Shown: positions 22,940-32,140 of the stretch, piece after piece | Position numbering within the stretch: position 1 is the stretch's first letter | Layout: every line of letters starts with the position of its first letter | NCBI RefSeq assembly: GCF_900172325.1 | Contig: NZ_FWFR01000002.1 | Span: 186,001-250,000, forward strand | DNA: 64,000 nt | Direction of reading: 5' to 3' | Source: Oceanibacterium hippocampi | GTDB taxonomy: Bacteria > Pseudomonadota > Alphaproteobacteria > Sneathiellales > Sneathiellaceae | Made by a program: the position numbers and the translations under genes | Notes under the pieces: generated by a model | Databases searched by the model: none | Seen by the model: only the letters and a program-made list of their open reading frames with translations | Told to the model about the DNA's origin: nothing

Positions 22940-24523
22940 TCAGCCGAAGCGCTCGGCAGCGATTTCCCGGAGTTTCACCCGCTGCACCTTGCGGCCGTTC
23001 GGGCTGTCCGTCATCGGAAAGCTGTCGAGGGCGACGAACGCCATCGGAACCTTGTAGCGCGCGAGGCCGGCAATGCAATGCTCGCGCAGCATCCCGTCGT
23101 CGAAACCGGCCCCCGCGCGCGGCACGACGAAGGCAACGGCACGCGCCCCCTGCCCGGTCTCGACGCCGACCACCTGGGCGCCGGCGACCGCCGGGTGGCG
23201 CTCCAGGTGGGCCTCGATCTCGGCCGGCGAGACGAGGAAGCCGCCGAGCCGGAGGCTGTCGCCGAGCCGGGTCAGGAAGACGAAGCCACCGTCGGCCTCG
23301 GTGTAGCCGAGATCGCCGGTCCGCACGTAGCCGTCGTCGGTCAGCGCCCGGGCGGTCGCCGCCGGATCATCGACATAGCCCAGCATGCGGGACGGCCCGG
23401 CCGCCTCGATCTCCCCTTCCCGGCCGTGCGGCAGGATCGCGCGGGTTTCCGGGTCGACGACGCGGACGCGGGCCCCGGGCGAGGCGGGATAGCCGCCGGC
23501 GCGGGCGCGCATCGCCGCCGGGGCCTCGCGCCGCTGCACCGAGTAGAGCGCCTGCACCTCGCTCATCCCCCAGAGGCCGACCAGCGGCACCCCCTTCATG
23601 TCGCCCAGCGTCACGATCTCGCGGAGGGCCGGGTTGAAGGCGGCGTAGCCGATCTGGCGTAGCCGGGCGAGCGACCATTCGTGCGCGGCGTCGAGCAGCG
23701 CCGCCGTCATGTCGTCGGTGGCGTTGAGGTCGGTGACCTCGAAACGGTCCATCAGCTCGACCGCGCGCTCGACGTCGAAGACCGGCATGTTGACCAGGAC
23801 GCCGCCGCCGGCGAGGCAGCTCATCGCCTGGGCGAGCCCGAAGGTGCCGCAGAAGGGCAGCGACTGTAGCAGCACCGTGCGGTCCTCGTGGAAGCCGAAA
23901 TGGCGCGCCACGTCCTCGGCATGGCGGGCGATCGAGGCTTGCGAATGGAGCACGAACTTGGGCGCCGCCGTGGTGCCCGAGGTGGTGAAGGTGACGCAGC
24001 CGGCGTCGGCCGTCGCATGGTCGAAGAGGGCGGCGTCGAACTCGCGGAGGGAGCCGTATGACGTGACGCGGACGGCGCCGAGCGCGCCCGGCAGAGCCGC
24101 GTTGCCGAGTTCGGGGCCGTAGAGGATGACGGTCTCGAGCGCCGCCAGGTCGGCGGCCGGAACGGCGGCCAGGATCTCGTCGAAGGCGATGCCGCGGAAA
24201 CCCGGCCAGAAGATCAGCGCCTTTGCCCGCGAGCGGCCGAGGATGTCGCCGACGTCGGCCGCGCGGAACCGGGTGTTGACCGAGACGGCGACCGCGCCGA
24301 GCCGGGCGACGGCGAAGAACAGCGCCAGGTAGGCGGCCGAGTTGGGCAGCCAGAAGGCGACCCGGTCGCCCGGGCCGATGCCGGCGGCGGCAAGCCCGGC
24401 GGCGAGGCGGCGGCTTTCCAGCACCAGGTCGCGGTGGCTCCAGCGCAGGTCGCCGTCGACGATGGCGAGCCGGTCGCGGTGAAGCCGGGCCGCGCGGTCG
24501 CCGAATGCGGGCAGCGTCGTCAT
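22940..24523 (-). CDS. AMP-dependent acyl-CoA synthetase/ligase
   Basis: This 527-residue adenylate-forming enzyme activates a carboxylic acid with ATP and probably transfers it to CoA. The phosphate-binding loop is TFTTSGTTAAPKFVLHSQ, with Ala-Ala where most members have Gly-x. Other motifs are GLWGMSEVQALY, YVRTGDLGY and the C-terminal PNGRKVQRVKL, whose Lys is probably catalytic. Length fits fatty or aromatic acid-CoA ligases; the substrate is not evident. A CinA-like gene ends 8 bp upstream, so the two are likely co-transcribed. The gene has host-like composition. Confidence 0.85.
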   Translation of the reverse strand: MTTLPAFGDRAARLHRDRLAIVDGDLRWSHRDLVLESRRLAAGLAAAGIGPGDRVAFWLPNSAAYLALFFAVARLGAVAVSVNTRFRAADVGDILGRSRAKALIFWPGFRGIAFDEILAAVPAADLAALETVILYGPELGNAALPGALGAVRVTSYGSLREFDAALFDHATADAGCVTFTTSGTTAAPKFVLHSQASIARHAEDVARHFGFHEDRTVLLQSLPFCGTFGLAQAMSCLAGGGVLVNMPVFDVERAVELMDRFEVTDLNATDDMTAALLDAAHEWSLARLRQIGYAAFNPALREIVTLGDMKGVPLVGLWGMSEVQALYSVQRREAPAAMRARAGGYPASPGARVRVVDPETRAILPHGREGEIEAAGPSRMLGYVDDPAATARALTDDGYVRTGDLGYTEADGGFVFLTRLGDSLRLGGFLVSPAEIEAHLERHPAVAGAQVVGVETGQGARAVAFVVPRAGAGFDDGMLREHCIAGLARYKVPMAFVALDSFPMTDSPNGRKVQRVKLREIAAERFG

Positions 24524-24531
24524 CGCGCCGC

Positions 24532-25338
24532 TCAGTCCGCCGCGTCCGTCGCCGGGGCCATGCCGTAGCCGCTCCGCACCGCCGCGAGGCCCATGCCGGC
24601 GAGCAGCCCGTCGAGCGCGTCGGCGGCGAGCGCCAGGCGGGCCGGGTCGTTCGAGCGCAGCACCAGGTTGAGGAACGGCCGGCCGTCGCGGAAGCCCGGG
24701 TAGGAGCCCATGGAAACGTCCGGGTATTCCTTCTGCAGGGCGCCCAGGCCGGCGGCGATGATGCCTTCCGCCGTCTCGACCGCGAAGGCGATGCTGCGCA
24801 CCGGGGCGCCGCCGACCAGCTCGTGCTTCAGGCTCTGGAACATCGCCTGCATGATCGTCGGGATGCCGGCCATGACGTAGACATTGCCGAGGCGGAAACC
24901 GGGCGCCCGGCTGACCGGATTGTCGATCAGCGCCGCGCCCTCGGGGATCCGCGCCATGCGCCGCCGCGCCTCGTTCAGGTCGCCGGGCTTGTAGTTGGCC
25001 TGCATGATGGCGAGCGCGTCGGCCCGCACGTCGATCGGCACGCCGAAGGCGGCGGCCACGGAATCGGCGGTGATGTCGTCATGGGTCGGGCCGATCCCGC
25101 CCGAGGTGAAGACATAGTCGTAGCGCGCCCGGCACTGGTTCACGGCGGCGACGATCTCCGCCTCGATGTCGGGCACGAAGCGTGCCTCGCGAAGCTGCAC
25201 GCCGAGTTCGTTCAGTTCGACCGCCAGGTAGGCGAGGTTCTTGTCGCGGGTCCGGCCGGACAGGATCTCGTCGCCGATCACGATCACTGCCGCGGTCACC
25301 ACCGAGGGTGAGGAACCGGTGCTTAAGTCTTTGGCCAT
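24532..25338 (-). CDS. CinA N-terminal-like, molybdopterin-binding-fold protein
   Basis: This 268-residue protein has the MoaB/MogA-like fold found at the N-terminus of CinA. Blocks are AAVIVIGDEILSGRTRDKN, VFTSGGIGPTHDDITADSVA and PVSRAPGFRLGNVYVMAGIP. It lacks the C-terminal nicotinamide-nucleotide amidase domain of full CinA. Short relatives include ADP-ribose pyrophosphatase-type enzymes; the substrate here is unknown. It starts divergently from the hypothetical gene at 25486. Confidence 0.85.
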   Translation of the reverse strand: MAKDLSTGSSPSVVTAAVIVIGDEILSGRTRDKNLAYLAVELNELGVQLREARFVPDIEAEIVAAVNQCRARYDYVFTSGGIGPTHDDITADSVAAAFGVPIDVRADALAIMQANYKPGDLNEARRRMARIPEGAALIDNPVSRAPGFRLGNVYVMAGIPTIMQAMFQSLKHELVGGAPVRSIAFAVETAEGIIAAGLGALQKEYPDVSMGSYPGFRDGRPFLNLVLRSNDPARLALAADALDGLLAGMGLAAVRSGYGMAPATDAAD

Positions 25339-25485
25339 GAATTATCTCTACCCTTTCGCGATCGACACGTGTGTCGGCGGGAAACCCGGACCACCCGGAG
25401 GCGGGCCAGCCCCGGCCGCCGCTTCCCTGCCGGCACCCGGATCTTTTTATCATTTCACTGGCCGCGGCGCGCAATCAAAAGCCCC

Positions 25486-26016
25486 ATGGACGAAAGCGCA
25501 AAGGATCGGCATAACGGACCATCTGGCGGCAAACCGGCCGCCGATAGCGACATGCTGAGCGAGAGGCGAGATATCGGGGCCGTGCCGACCACGCCGACCA
25601 CGGATGGGGAGCTTGCCGCCCGGCTGCAGCGTCTGCAGCGGAACTACCACCGGCTGTGCGAACTGATGCTGAGCCTGCTCGAACGGCTCGAGCGGCATCC
25701 GGGCCAGGCGATCGACCCGAAGGAACTCGGCGAGGCCCGCGCCCTGATCCAGCGGGTGCTGAGGAAGCCCGATCCGGCCGCCGCGACTGCACCTGCCGCC
25801 GTGCCTGCAAAGCCGCCCGCCCGGCCGGCGCCGGCCGTTGCCGCGCCCGGTCCCGCCGCCGCCACCGCGGCGAAGGTACGCGCGAAACCGAAGCCGGCGA
25901 CGCCGCGGCGCGAGCCCGCCAGGGCGACGGCCGACGAGCCCGAGCGCGTGCTCGGCATGCATCGCGATATCCATGACGAGGTGATGCGCCAGCTTTCCAA
26001 CCGGTTGCGCTGGTAA
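25486..26016 (+). CDS. Hypothetical protein with helical and low-complexity regions
   Basis: This protein of about 176 residues is not recognised. The helical part [20 protein letters not shown] (about residues 46-65) could form a coiled coil. The central third is Ala/Pro/Lys-rich and probably disordered, and the C-terminus [18 protein letters not shown] looks ordered. Composition is host-like. Starts at 25486 or 25552 are both possible. It precedes sfsA in the same direction by 40 bp. Confidence 0.5.
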   Translation: MDESAKDRHNGPSGGKPAADSDMLSERRDIGAVPTTPTTDGELAARLQRLQRNYHRLCELMLSLLERLERHPGQAIDPKELGEARALIQRVLRKPDPAAATAPAAVPAKPPARPAPAVAAPGPAAATAAKVRAKPKPATPRREPARATADEPERVLGMHRDIHDEVMRQLSNRLRW

Positions 26017-26056
26017 AGCCCGTTCCTGTTCGCCCCTGCCCCGCGAGGCCAGTCCG

Positions 26057-26782
26057 TTGCGTTTTCCCGTCCCCCTCGTCGCCGGCCGCCTGGTCCGCCG
26101 CTACAAGCGCTTCCTTGCCGACGTCGAGCTGCCGGACGGCGAGGTCGTCACCGTCCATTGCGCCAACCCGGGGGCGATGACCGGCCTCGACATGCCGGGC
26201 GCCCGGGTCTGGCTGCGCGACGTGCGAAGCCCGAAGCGGAAGCTCGCCTGGTCGTGGGAGATCGTCGAGGCGGACGGCGGCCTCGTCGGGATCAACACGG
26301 CGCACCCGAACGGGCTGGTCGAGGAGGCGATCCGGGCGGGCCTGATCGCCGAGCTCGCCGGTTATGACCGGCTCCGCCGCGAGGTCCGCTATGGCCGGAA
26401 CTCGCGGATCGACATGCTGCTCAGCGCCGAGGGGCGCCCCGACTGCTACGTCGAGGTCAAGAATGTCCACCTGATGCGAAACCCGGGCCTCGCCGAGTTC
26501 CCGGATTCGGTGACGGCGCGCGGCGCCAAGCACCTGGAGGAACTGGGCGACCGGGTCGCCGCCGGCGACCGCGCGGTCATGCTCTACCTGGTGCAGCGCG
26601 GCGACTGCGACCGCCTTGCCATTGCCCGCGACATCGATCCGGGTTATGGGGAGGCGTTTTGCCGCGCCTTGGCTCGCGGCGTCGAAGCAATATGTTATGA
26701 TTGCGAGATCGCGACGGACGCGATCGCCGTACGCCGCCGGCTTTCACTGGACGGGCCGGATACGCGTCGCACATGCAACTAG
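26057..26782 (+). CDS. sfsA: SfsA family sugar-fermentation stimulation protein homologue
   Basis: This 241-residue protein matches SfsA, whose fold suggests a DNA-binding or nuclease-like protein but whose role is unsettled. Family blocks are [56 protein letters not shown] and [16 protein letters not shown]. The acidic and Lys residues of EVKN resemble a PD-(D/E)xK core. The start is TTG. It heads a run with map and radC. Confidence 0.93.
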   Translation: MRFPVPLVAGRLVRRYKRFLADVELPDGEVVTVHCANPGAMTGLDMPGARVWLRDVRSPKRKLAWSWEIVEADGGLVGINTAHPNGLVEEAIRAGLIAELAGYDRLRREVRYGRNSRIDMLLSAEGRPDCYVEVKNVHLMRNPGLAEFPDSVTARGAKHLEELGDRVAAGDRAVMLYLVQRGDCDRLAIARDIDPGYGEAFCRALARGVEAICYDCEIATDAIAVRRRLSLDGPDTRRTCN

Positions 26783-26795
26783 ACGGATACGCACG

Positions 26796-27626
26796 GTGAG
26801 AACGAACTACATTTCCAGCGCCGCGGCGCCGACCCGCAATACCGGCGCGATCAAGCTGCATGACGCCGAGGGCTTCGAGGGCATGCGGCGGGCCGGCCGG
26901 CTGGCCGCCGAGACGCTGGACATGATCACCCCGCATGTCGTCCCCGGTGTCACCACGGAGGAACTCGACCGGCTCTGCCACGAGTTCATCGTCGCCGGCG
27001 GCGCGGTGCCGGCGCCGCTCAACTACCGCGGCTTCCCGAAATCGATCTGCACCTCGGTCAACCATGTCGTCTGTCACGGCATCCCCGGACCGAAGACGCT
27101 GCGCGACGGCGACGTGCTGAACATCGACGTGACGGTGATCCTCGACGGCTGGCACGGCGATACCAGCCGCATGTTCTACGTCGGCAATGTCGGGGTGAAG
27201 GCGCGCCGCCTCTCCGACATTACCTACGAGGCGATGATGCGCGGGATCGGGGTCGTCCGCCCCGGCGCCACGGTCGGCGACATCGGCTACGCGATCCAGG
27301 AATACGCCGAGGGCGAGCGCTGCTCGGTGGTCCGCGACTTCTGCGGCCACGGGCTCGGCCGGGTCTTCCACGACGCACCGAACATCGTCCATTTCGGCCG
27401 CCCGGGCACCGGGCCGGAACTGAAGGCCGGCATGTTCTTCACCATCGAGCCGATGATCAATCTCGGCAAATGGCAGGTGAAGCTGCTGAACGACGGCTGG
27501 ACCGCCGTCACCAAGGATCGCAGCCTCTCGGCCCAGTTCGAGCATTCGATCGCGGTCACCGAGGACGGCTACGAGATCTTCACGAGCTCGCCGGCGGGGC
27601 TCGACAAACCGCCCTATGCCGCCTGA
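26796..27626 (+). CDS. map: Type I methionine aminopeptidase
   Basis: Map removes the initiator methionine from nascent proteins. The 276-residue protein has all five metal ligands: the two Asp in NIDVTVILDGWHGDTSR, His in CGHGLGRVFH, Glu in FTIEPM and Glu in QFEHSI. The substrate-binding His is in VNHVVCHGIPG. I place the start at GTG 26796; the frame is open much further upstream into sfsA but without family similarity. The 3' end overlaps radC by 11 bp. Confidence 0.95.
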   Translation: MRTNYISSAAAPTRNTGAIKLHDAEGFEGMRRAGRLAAETLDMITPHVVPGVTTEELDRLCHEFIVAGGAVPAPLNYRGFPKSICTSVNHVVCHGIPGPKTLRDGDVLNIDVTVILDGWHGDTSRMFYVGNVGVKARRLSDITYEAMMRGIGVVRPGATVGDIGYAIQEYAEGERCSVVRDFCGHGLGRVFHDAPNIVHFGRPGTGPELKAGMFFTIEPMINLGKWQVKLLNDGWTAVTKDRSLSAQFEHSIAVTEDGYEIFTSSPAGLDKPPYAA

Positions 27627-28320
27627 CGCGAAGACGCCCGCCGACGAGGCGAGCCTCGCCGGGCACCGCGCCCGGCTCCGCGAACGTTTTCTCACCGGCG
27701 GGCCCGACGCCCTCCTCGACTACGAACTCCTCGAGATGGTGCTCTACGCCGCGCTGCCCCGCGGCGACACCAAGGCGCTCGCCAAGCGCCTGCTCGCCGC
27801 CTTCGACGACAGCTTCGCCGCGGTCGTCGCCGCCGACCCGGAGCGCCTGAAACAGGTCCGCGGCGTCGGCGACGCCACGGTCGCCGCGATCAAGACCGTC
27901 GACGCCGCCGCCGGCCGCCTGCTGCGCGGTCGCGCGAAGGGCCGTTCGGTGCTGAGTTCCTGGCAGGCCGTGACGGATTATTGCCGGGCGACGATGGGAC
28001 TGCGCTCGACCGAGCAGTTCCGCATCCTGTTCCTCGACCGCCGCAACCAGCTGATCGCAGACGAGGACCAGCAGCGCGGCACCGTCGACCACACGCCGGT
28101 CTATCCGCGCGAGGTGGTCAAGCGGGCGCTCGAGATCGGCGCCTCGGCGATCATCCTGGTCCACAACCACCCGTCCGGCGACCTCACCCCGTCGCGCGCC
28201 GACATCGAGATGACCAGGCTCGTCAAGGAGGCCGCCGGCGCGCTCGGCATCACGATCCACGACCATGTGATCGTCGGCAGCAACGGTTACGCGAGTTTCA
28301 AGGCGCTGGGCCTTCTCTGA
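27616..28320 (+). CDS. radC: RadC family JAB-domain protein
   Basis: This 234-residue protein has the helix-hairpin-helix region LKQVRGVGDATVAAIKTVDA and a C-terminal JAB/MPN metalloprotease-like domain with HNHPSGDLTPSRADIEMT. It was historically called a DNA repair protein; its true substrate is unknown, and relatives are common on mobile elements. Here it has host composition and sits in a core operon after map. An intrinsic terminator follows 25 bp downstream. Confidence 0.95.
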   Translation: MPPDAKTPADEASLAGHRARLRERFLTGGPDALLDYELLEMVLYAALPRGDTKALAKRLLAAFDDSFAAVVAADPERLKQVRGVGDATVAAIKTVDAAAGRLLRGRAKGRSVLSSWQAVTDYCRATMGLRSTEQFRILFLDRRNQLIADEDQQRGTVDHTPVYPREVVKRALEIGASAIILVHNHPSGDLTPSRADIEMTRLVKEAAGALGITIHDHVIVGSNGYASFKALGLL

Positions 28321-28344
28321 CGCGAATCGCCCCGATCTGCGTCG

Positions 28345-28368
28345 AAACGGCCGTCAAAGGCCGTTTTT
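28345..28368 (+). terminator. Intrinsic terminator after radC
   Basis: AACGGCC (28346-28352) pairs with GGCCGTT (28359-28365) across a 6-nt loop, followed by more T residues. It would end the sfsA-map-radC transcript. Confidence 0.75.
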
Positions 28369-28680
28369 CCCGTCTGCCGGAACCTTGGCTCCAACGATTC
28401 TTGTGAACTGGAGTCAAAAGTATCTCCAGATCCTGTGGGACTGCCCGACAAACCGCGTTAGCATGTGCAAAATGACGGGATTGTCATGCATTGTCACAGC
28501 GTCCTGTTCCACCTAGTGAAACATTCTATACAACCTTGCGTAATTCTATGTCGTACGCAATCAACGGTCGCGTTTTTCGGGAATGAATGCTCGCCTTGAC
28601 GTAAGGTTATGCGTATAGTTGCCGCCGCCATCCGGGGGGTCCGGATTTGATGAGTTCGTGTACAGGAGCTGAGTGAGTAG
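28369..28680. promoter_or_regulatory. Control region upstream of the XRE regulator, repeat-rich
   Basis: This non-coding stretch, part of a 360-bp gap, is relatively AT-rich. It contains TTGGCTCCA...TGGAGTCAA (one mismatch) near 28386-28418, two ATTGTCA copies exactly 10 bp apart (28480-28486, 28490-28496), and a perfect inverted repeat TTGCGTA/TACGCAA (28536-28542, 28554-28560). A third TGCGTA lies at 28610-28615, overlapping a TATAGT -10-like hexamer (28614-28619). A TTGACG lies at 28596 but only 12 bp from it, so the promoter is unclear. The repeats are good candidates for regulator sites. Confidence 0.45.
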
Positions 28681-29124
28681 ATGGCCGAAGCCAACGCAAA
28701 ACAACCGCAAAGCAGAGCCAATCATATCGATGCCCATGTCGGCCGACAGCTCCGGCTCAGACGTACGCTTCTCGGGATGAGTCAGGGGGCGCTCGGCGAC
28801 GCGCTCGGCCTCACCTTCCAGCAGGTTCAGAAGTATGAACGCGGCGCGAACCGCATCGGCGCCAGCCGGCTGTTCGCGATGAGCCGCGTGCTCAAGGTTC
28901 CTGTCGCCTATTTCTTCGAGGGCGCGAACGACAATTCCGCGGCCAAGGAGCCGGAGGTCAAGCCGAAGCGTGGCCAGCGCCGCCGCGACGGCGATCCGGT
29001 CACCAAGCGGGAAACCCTCGAACTGGTCCGCGCCTATTTCCGGATCGAGGATCCGGAGCTTCGCAAGGACATGATCGAGACGATCCGGGCGATCGCTGAA
29101 TCCCTCGAGTCCCGCGTCAAGTAA
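28681..29124 (+). CDS. XRE family helix-turn-helix regulator
   Basis: This 147-residue regulator is of a type common in alphaproteobacteria. The HTH region reads HVGRQLRLRRTLLGMSQGALGDALGLTFQQVQKYERGANRI, followed by ASRLFAMSRVLKVPVAYFFEG. A basic linker leads to a C-terminal helical segment ETLELVRAYFRIEDPELRKDMIETI that probably dimerises. It resembles the PhrR-like stress regulators of rhizobia. Symmetric TGCGTA repeats upstream suggest autoregulation. Confidence 0.92.
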   Translation: MAEANAKQPQSRANHIDAHVGRQLRLRRTLLGMSQGALGDALGLTFQQVQKYERGANRIGASRLFAMSRVLKVPVAYFFEGANDNSAAKEPEVKPKRGQRRRDGDPVTKRETLELVRAYFRIEDPELRKDMIETIRAIAESLESRVK

Positions 29125-29243
29125 TCCGTCGCACGGTCGTCGCCGGGCGGTGCGGCCGCCCGGTGCCGCTCGCTTGTTGAGCCGTCAGACGGGTTCTGCT
29201 ACTCAGGGCGCGATCGCTGGACATCTGACGCGGATCGCCGCCC

Positions 29244-29918
29244 ATGCATCTCGACAAGGACCTTGGAAACGGCCTGTTCCTCACCTTCGGAACGCCGATC
29301 TTCCAGAAGACGATGACCGGCAGCGAGGCCGCGAACAAGGGGCTGCGCGACATCCTGCTGAGGCGCGAGCGGGCGCAGCCGCAATTCAAGACCGGCAAGC
29401 TCAATCGCTCCAATCTCGGCGGCTGGCGTTCCGAACCCGACCTGCTGTCCTGGCCGGAGCCGGAAATCAGGCCGCTCGGCAACTGGATACGCGATTCTCT
29501 TCAGGCTGTCTGGCAGCTCGCCGCGCCGCCGACAGGCACCCCGGCGACGCCTGAATACAACGTCGTCGCCTGGGCCAACATCAACCGCGACGGCAACTAC
29601 AACGTCGTTCACAATCACGCCAACCAGCACTGGTCCGGGGTCTATTACGTCTCGGTCGGCAAGCCCGATCCGGACCGGCCGCTGAACGGCATCTTCGAGT
29701 TCCACGATCCGCGCCCCGCCGCCGGCATGACCATCACGCCGGGTTTCGAGTTCGGCAACAAGCTCACCATCCAGCCGAAGCCCGGCCTGATGCTGCTGTT
29801 CCCGAGCTGGATGATGCATTTCGTGCATCCGTTCTTCGGCAAGGGCGAACGGATCTCCATCGCCTTCAACGCCCGTGCGACCCGTCTCGTCCCGGTGGGG
29901 CCGGTCGCGCGCCGCTAG
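29244..29918 (+). CDS. TIGR02466-type putative 2OG-Fe(II) oxygenase
   Basis: This 224-residue protein matches the TIGR02466 / 2OG-FeII_Oxy_5 family. Conserved parts are NVVAWANINRDGNYNVVHNHANQHWSGVYYV, which provides the likely iron-binding His, then FHDPRP, and the C-terminal block PGLMLLFPSWMMHFVHPFFGKGERISIAFN with a second His and the 2-oxoglutarate-binding Arg. Family members hydroxylate unknown substrates. It lies between the XRE regulator and purB without sign of coupling. Confidence 0.82.
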   Translation: MHLDKDLGNGLFLTFGTPIFQKTMTGSEAANKGLRDILLRRERAQPQFKTGKLNRSNLGGWRSEPDLLSWPEPEIRPLGNWIRDSLQAVWQLAAPPTGTPATPEYNVVAWANINRDGNYNVVHNHANQHWSGVYYVSVGKPDPDRPLNGIFEFHDPRPAAGMTITPGFEFGNKLTIQPKPGLMLLFPSWMMHFVHPFFGKGERISIAFNARATRLVPVGPVARR

Positions 29919-29949
29919 TCACACTCCGTCTTCAACTGGACCGATCGTC

Positions 29950-31245
29950 ATGATTCCTCGCTACACGCGGCCCGAGATGGCCGCCATCTGGGCGCCCGAG
30001 AACAAGTTCCGTATCTGGCTCGACATCGAGGCCCATGCCTGCGACGCGCAGGCGGCACTCGGCGTCATCCCCGAAACGGCGGCCCGCGCGGTCCGCGAAC
30101 GCGGCGCCTTCGAGATCGACCGGATCGACGCCATCGAGCGCGAGACCAAGCACGACGTCATCGCCTTCCTGACCAACCTGGCCGAGCATGTCGGGCCCGA
30201 GGCGCGCTTCGTGCACCAGGGGATGACCTCGTCGGACGTGCTCGACACCTGTCTTTCGGTACAGCTCGTGCAGGCCAGCGACCTGCTGCTCGCCGATCTG
30301 GACGGACTGCTCGACGCCCTGAAGCGCCGCGCGCTCGAGCACAAGGACACGATCTGCGTCGGCCGCAGTCACGGCATCCATGCCGAGCCGACGACCTTCG
30401 GTCTGAAGCTCGCCCAGGCCTATGCCGAGTTCGACCGCAACCGGGACCGCCTGCGTGCCGCGCGGACCGAGATCGCCACCTGCGCGATTTCCGGCGCCGT
30501 CGGCACCTTCGCCAATATCGACCCGGCCGTCGAAGAGCATGTGGCGAAGGCGCTCGGCCTCGCGCCCGAGCCGATCTCGACCCAGGTCATTCCGCGCGAC
30601 CGCCATGCCATGTTCTTCGCCGTGCTCGGCGTCGTCGCGAGCTCGCTCGAGCGGCTGTCGACCGAGATCCGCCACCTGCAGCGTACCGAGGTGCTCGAGG
30701 TCGAGGAATATTTCTCGCCGGGCCAGAAGGGTTCCTCGGCGATGCCGCACAAGCGCAACCCGGTGCTCTCGGAGAATCTCACCGGGCTTGCCCGCCTCGT
30801 CCGCATGGCGGTGGTGCCGGCGATGGAGAACGTGGCGCTCTGGCACGAGCGCGACATCTCGCATTCCTCGGTCGAGCGGAATATCGCCCCGGACGCGACC
30901 GTCACGCTCGATTTCGCGCTGGCCCGTGCCACCGGCCTGATCGACAAGCTGGTGGTCTATCCGGCCAACATGCAGCGCAATCTCGATCGCCTGGGCGGCC
31001 TCGTGCATTCGCAGCGGGTGCTGCTTGCCCTGACCCAGGCCGGCGTCAGCCGCGAGGATGCCTATCGCCTGGTGCAGCGGAACGCGATGCGGGTCTGGCA
31101 GGAGAACGCCGATTTCCTCTCGCTGCTCAAGTCCGACCCGGAAGTGTCCGCCGCCATGGACGGCGCCGCGATCGAGGCGATCTTCGACCTCGGCTACCAC
31201 ACCCGGCATGTCGACACGATCTTCCGCAGGGTCTTCGGCGACTAG
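29950..31245 (+). CDS. purB: Adenylosuccinate lyase
   Basis: PurB cleaves SAICAR and adenylosuccinate in purine synthesis. The 431-residue protein has the signature SSAMPHKRNPVLSENL, the catalytic blocks HDVIAFL, GMTSSDVLDT and GRSHGIHAEPTTFG, and DISHSSVERN. The ATG at 29950 begins the family sequence MIPRYTRPEMAAIW. purC follows about 1.5 kb downstream on the same strand, with two minus-strand genes between. Confidence 0.97.
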   Translation: MIPRYTRPEMAAIWAPENKFRIWLDIEAHACDAQAALGVIPETAARAVRERGAFEIDRIDAIERETKHDVIAFLTNLAEHVGPEARFVHQGMTSSDVLDTCLSVQLVQASDLLLADLDGLLDALKRRALEHKDTICVGRSHGIHAEPTTFGLKLAQAYAEFDRNRDRLRAARTEIATCAISGAVGTFANIDPAVEEHVAKALGLAPEPISTQVIPRDRHAMFFAVLGVVASSLERLSTEIRHLQRTEVLEVEEYFSPGQKGSSAMPHKRNPVLSENLTGLARLVRMAVVPAMENVALWHERDISHSSVERNIAPDATVTLDFALARATGLIDKLVVYPANMQRNLDRLGGLVHSQRVLLALTQAGVSREDAYRLVQRNAMRVWQENADFLSLLKSDPEVSAAMDGAAIEAIFDLGYHTRHVDTIFRRVFGD

Positions 31246-31257
31246 ACGGCAGGTGCG

Positions 31258-32016
31258 TCAGAGCACCAGGGCGAGGATCGCGACGGCGCCGCAGAAGACC
31301 AGCGCGAGGCGGCGGAACAGGGCGTCCGTCGCGTAGCGCAGGCCGCGCGCGCCGAGGAAGATCGCGACCGCGTAAAGCGGCATCAGGACGGCCGAGATGG
31401 TCAGCCGTTCCGGCGTCAGCATGTCGTTCAGGAAATAGGTGGTCATCGTGACAATCGTCGCGATGCCGAAGAAGGCCAGGATATTGTCCCGGACCTTGAG
31501 CATGTCGTGCTGTCCGCCGAGCCAGAACAGGATCACCGGCGGTCCCATGAGCCCGGCCATGCCGCCGGCGAAACCCGACAGCGCACCGACCCCGACGGTG
31601 ACCGTGCGCGTCGGCGTTCCGGCGTAGCGCCAGCCGGTTGCCATGGCGGCGACCGCGGCCAGGATCATCGCCGAGATGACGATCCGCATGACGCCCGGAT
31701 CGACGTAGAGCAGCGCCTTGACGCCGATCGGGGTCATGATCGCCGCGCCGATCGTCAGCGGCATGATCTCGGGCCAGCGACAGCGCCGCATGGCCGCGAG
31801 CGTGATGGGGAGCGTGATCACCGTATCGGTGACCGCCAGCATGGCGACGGCGGCCGGTGGCGAATAGAGCGCGCTGGCGATCGGCATGAAGACCATCGCC
31901 GCGCCGAATCCGGAGAACCCCCGTATCAGCCCGGCCATAAAGACGGCGCCGAACAGCGCCGGCAACCGGGGGTCGGACAGGACGTCGGCGAGCCCGGCGG
32001 CCAGCGCCGCGATCAC
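31258..32016 (-). CDS. TauE/SafE family sulfite exporter-like permease
   Basis: This 252-residue membrane protein has about eight hydrophobic segments. The duplicated family motif appears as GLIRGFSGFGAAMVFMP near the N-terminus and GFAGGMAGLMGPPVILFWL in the second half. TauE/SafE proteins export organic or inorganic sulfur anions; the substrate here is not evident. It converges on purB with only 12 bp between stops and has no evident operon partner. Confidence 0.88.
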   Translation of the reverse strand: MIAALAAGLADVLSDPRLPALFGAVFMAGLIRGFSGFGAAMVFMPIASALYSPPAAVAMLAVTDTVITLPITLAAMRRCRWPEIMPLTIGAAIMTPIGVKALLYVDPGVMRIVISAMILAAVAAMATGWRYAGTPTRTVTVGVGALSGFAGGMAGLMGPPVILFWLGGQHDMLKVRDNILAFFGIATIVTMTTYFLNDMLTPERLTISAVLMPLYAVAIFLGARGLRYATDALFRRLALVFCGAVAILALVL

Positions 32017-32140
32017 GGCCTCGCCGCCTGCCCCGCGCCGGAAACGCCGACGGCCGGCAAGAGCCGGCCGCGCGTCCGATCGGAATCGCAGTTGGACGCC
32101 ATCGCCGCGACGCCTGCCGAGGCCGGCCCGACGATATCGG

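Noticed and set aside
28494-28721. A 75-codon minus-strand frame upstream of the XRE gene
   Set aside because: It lies over the repeat-rich control region and the XRE start, with no domain or binding site.
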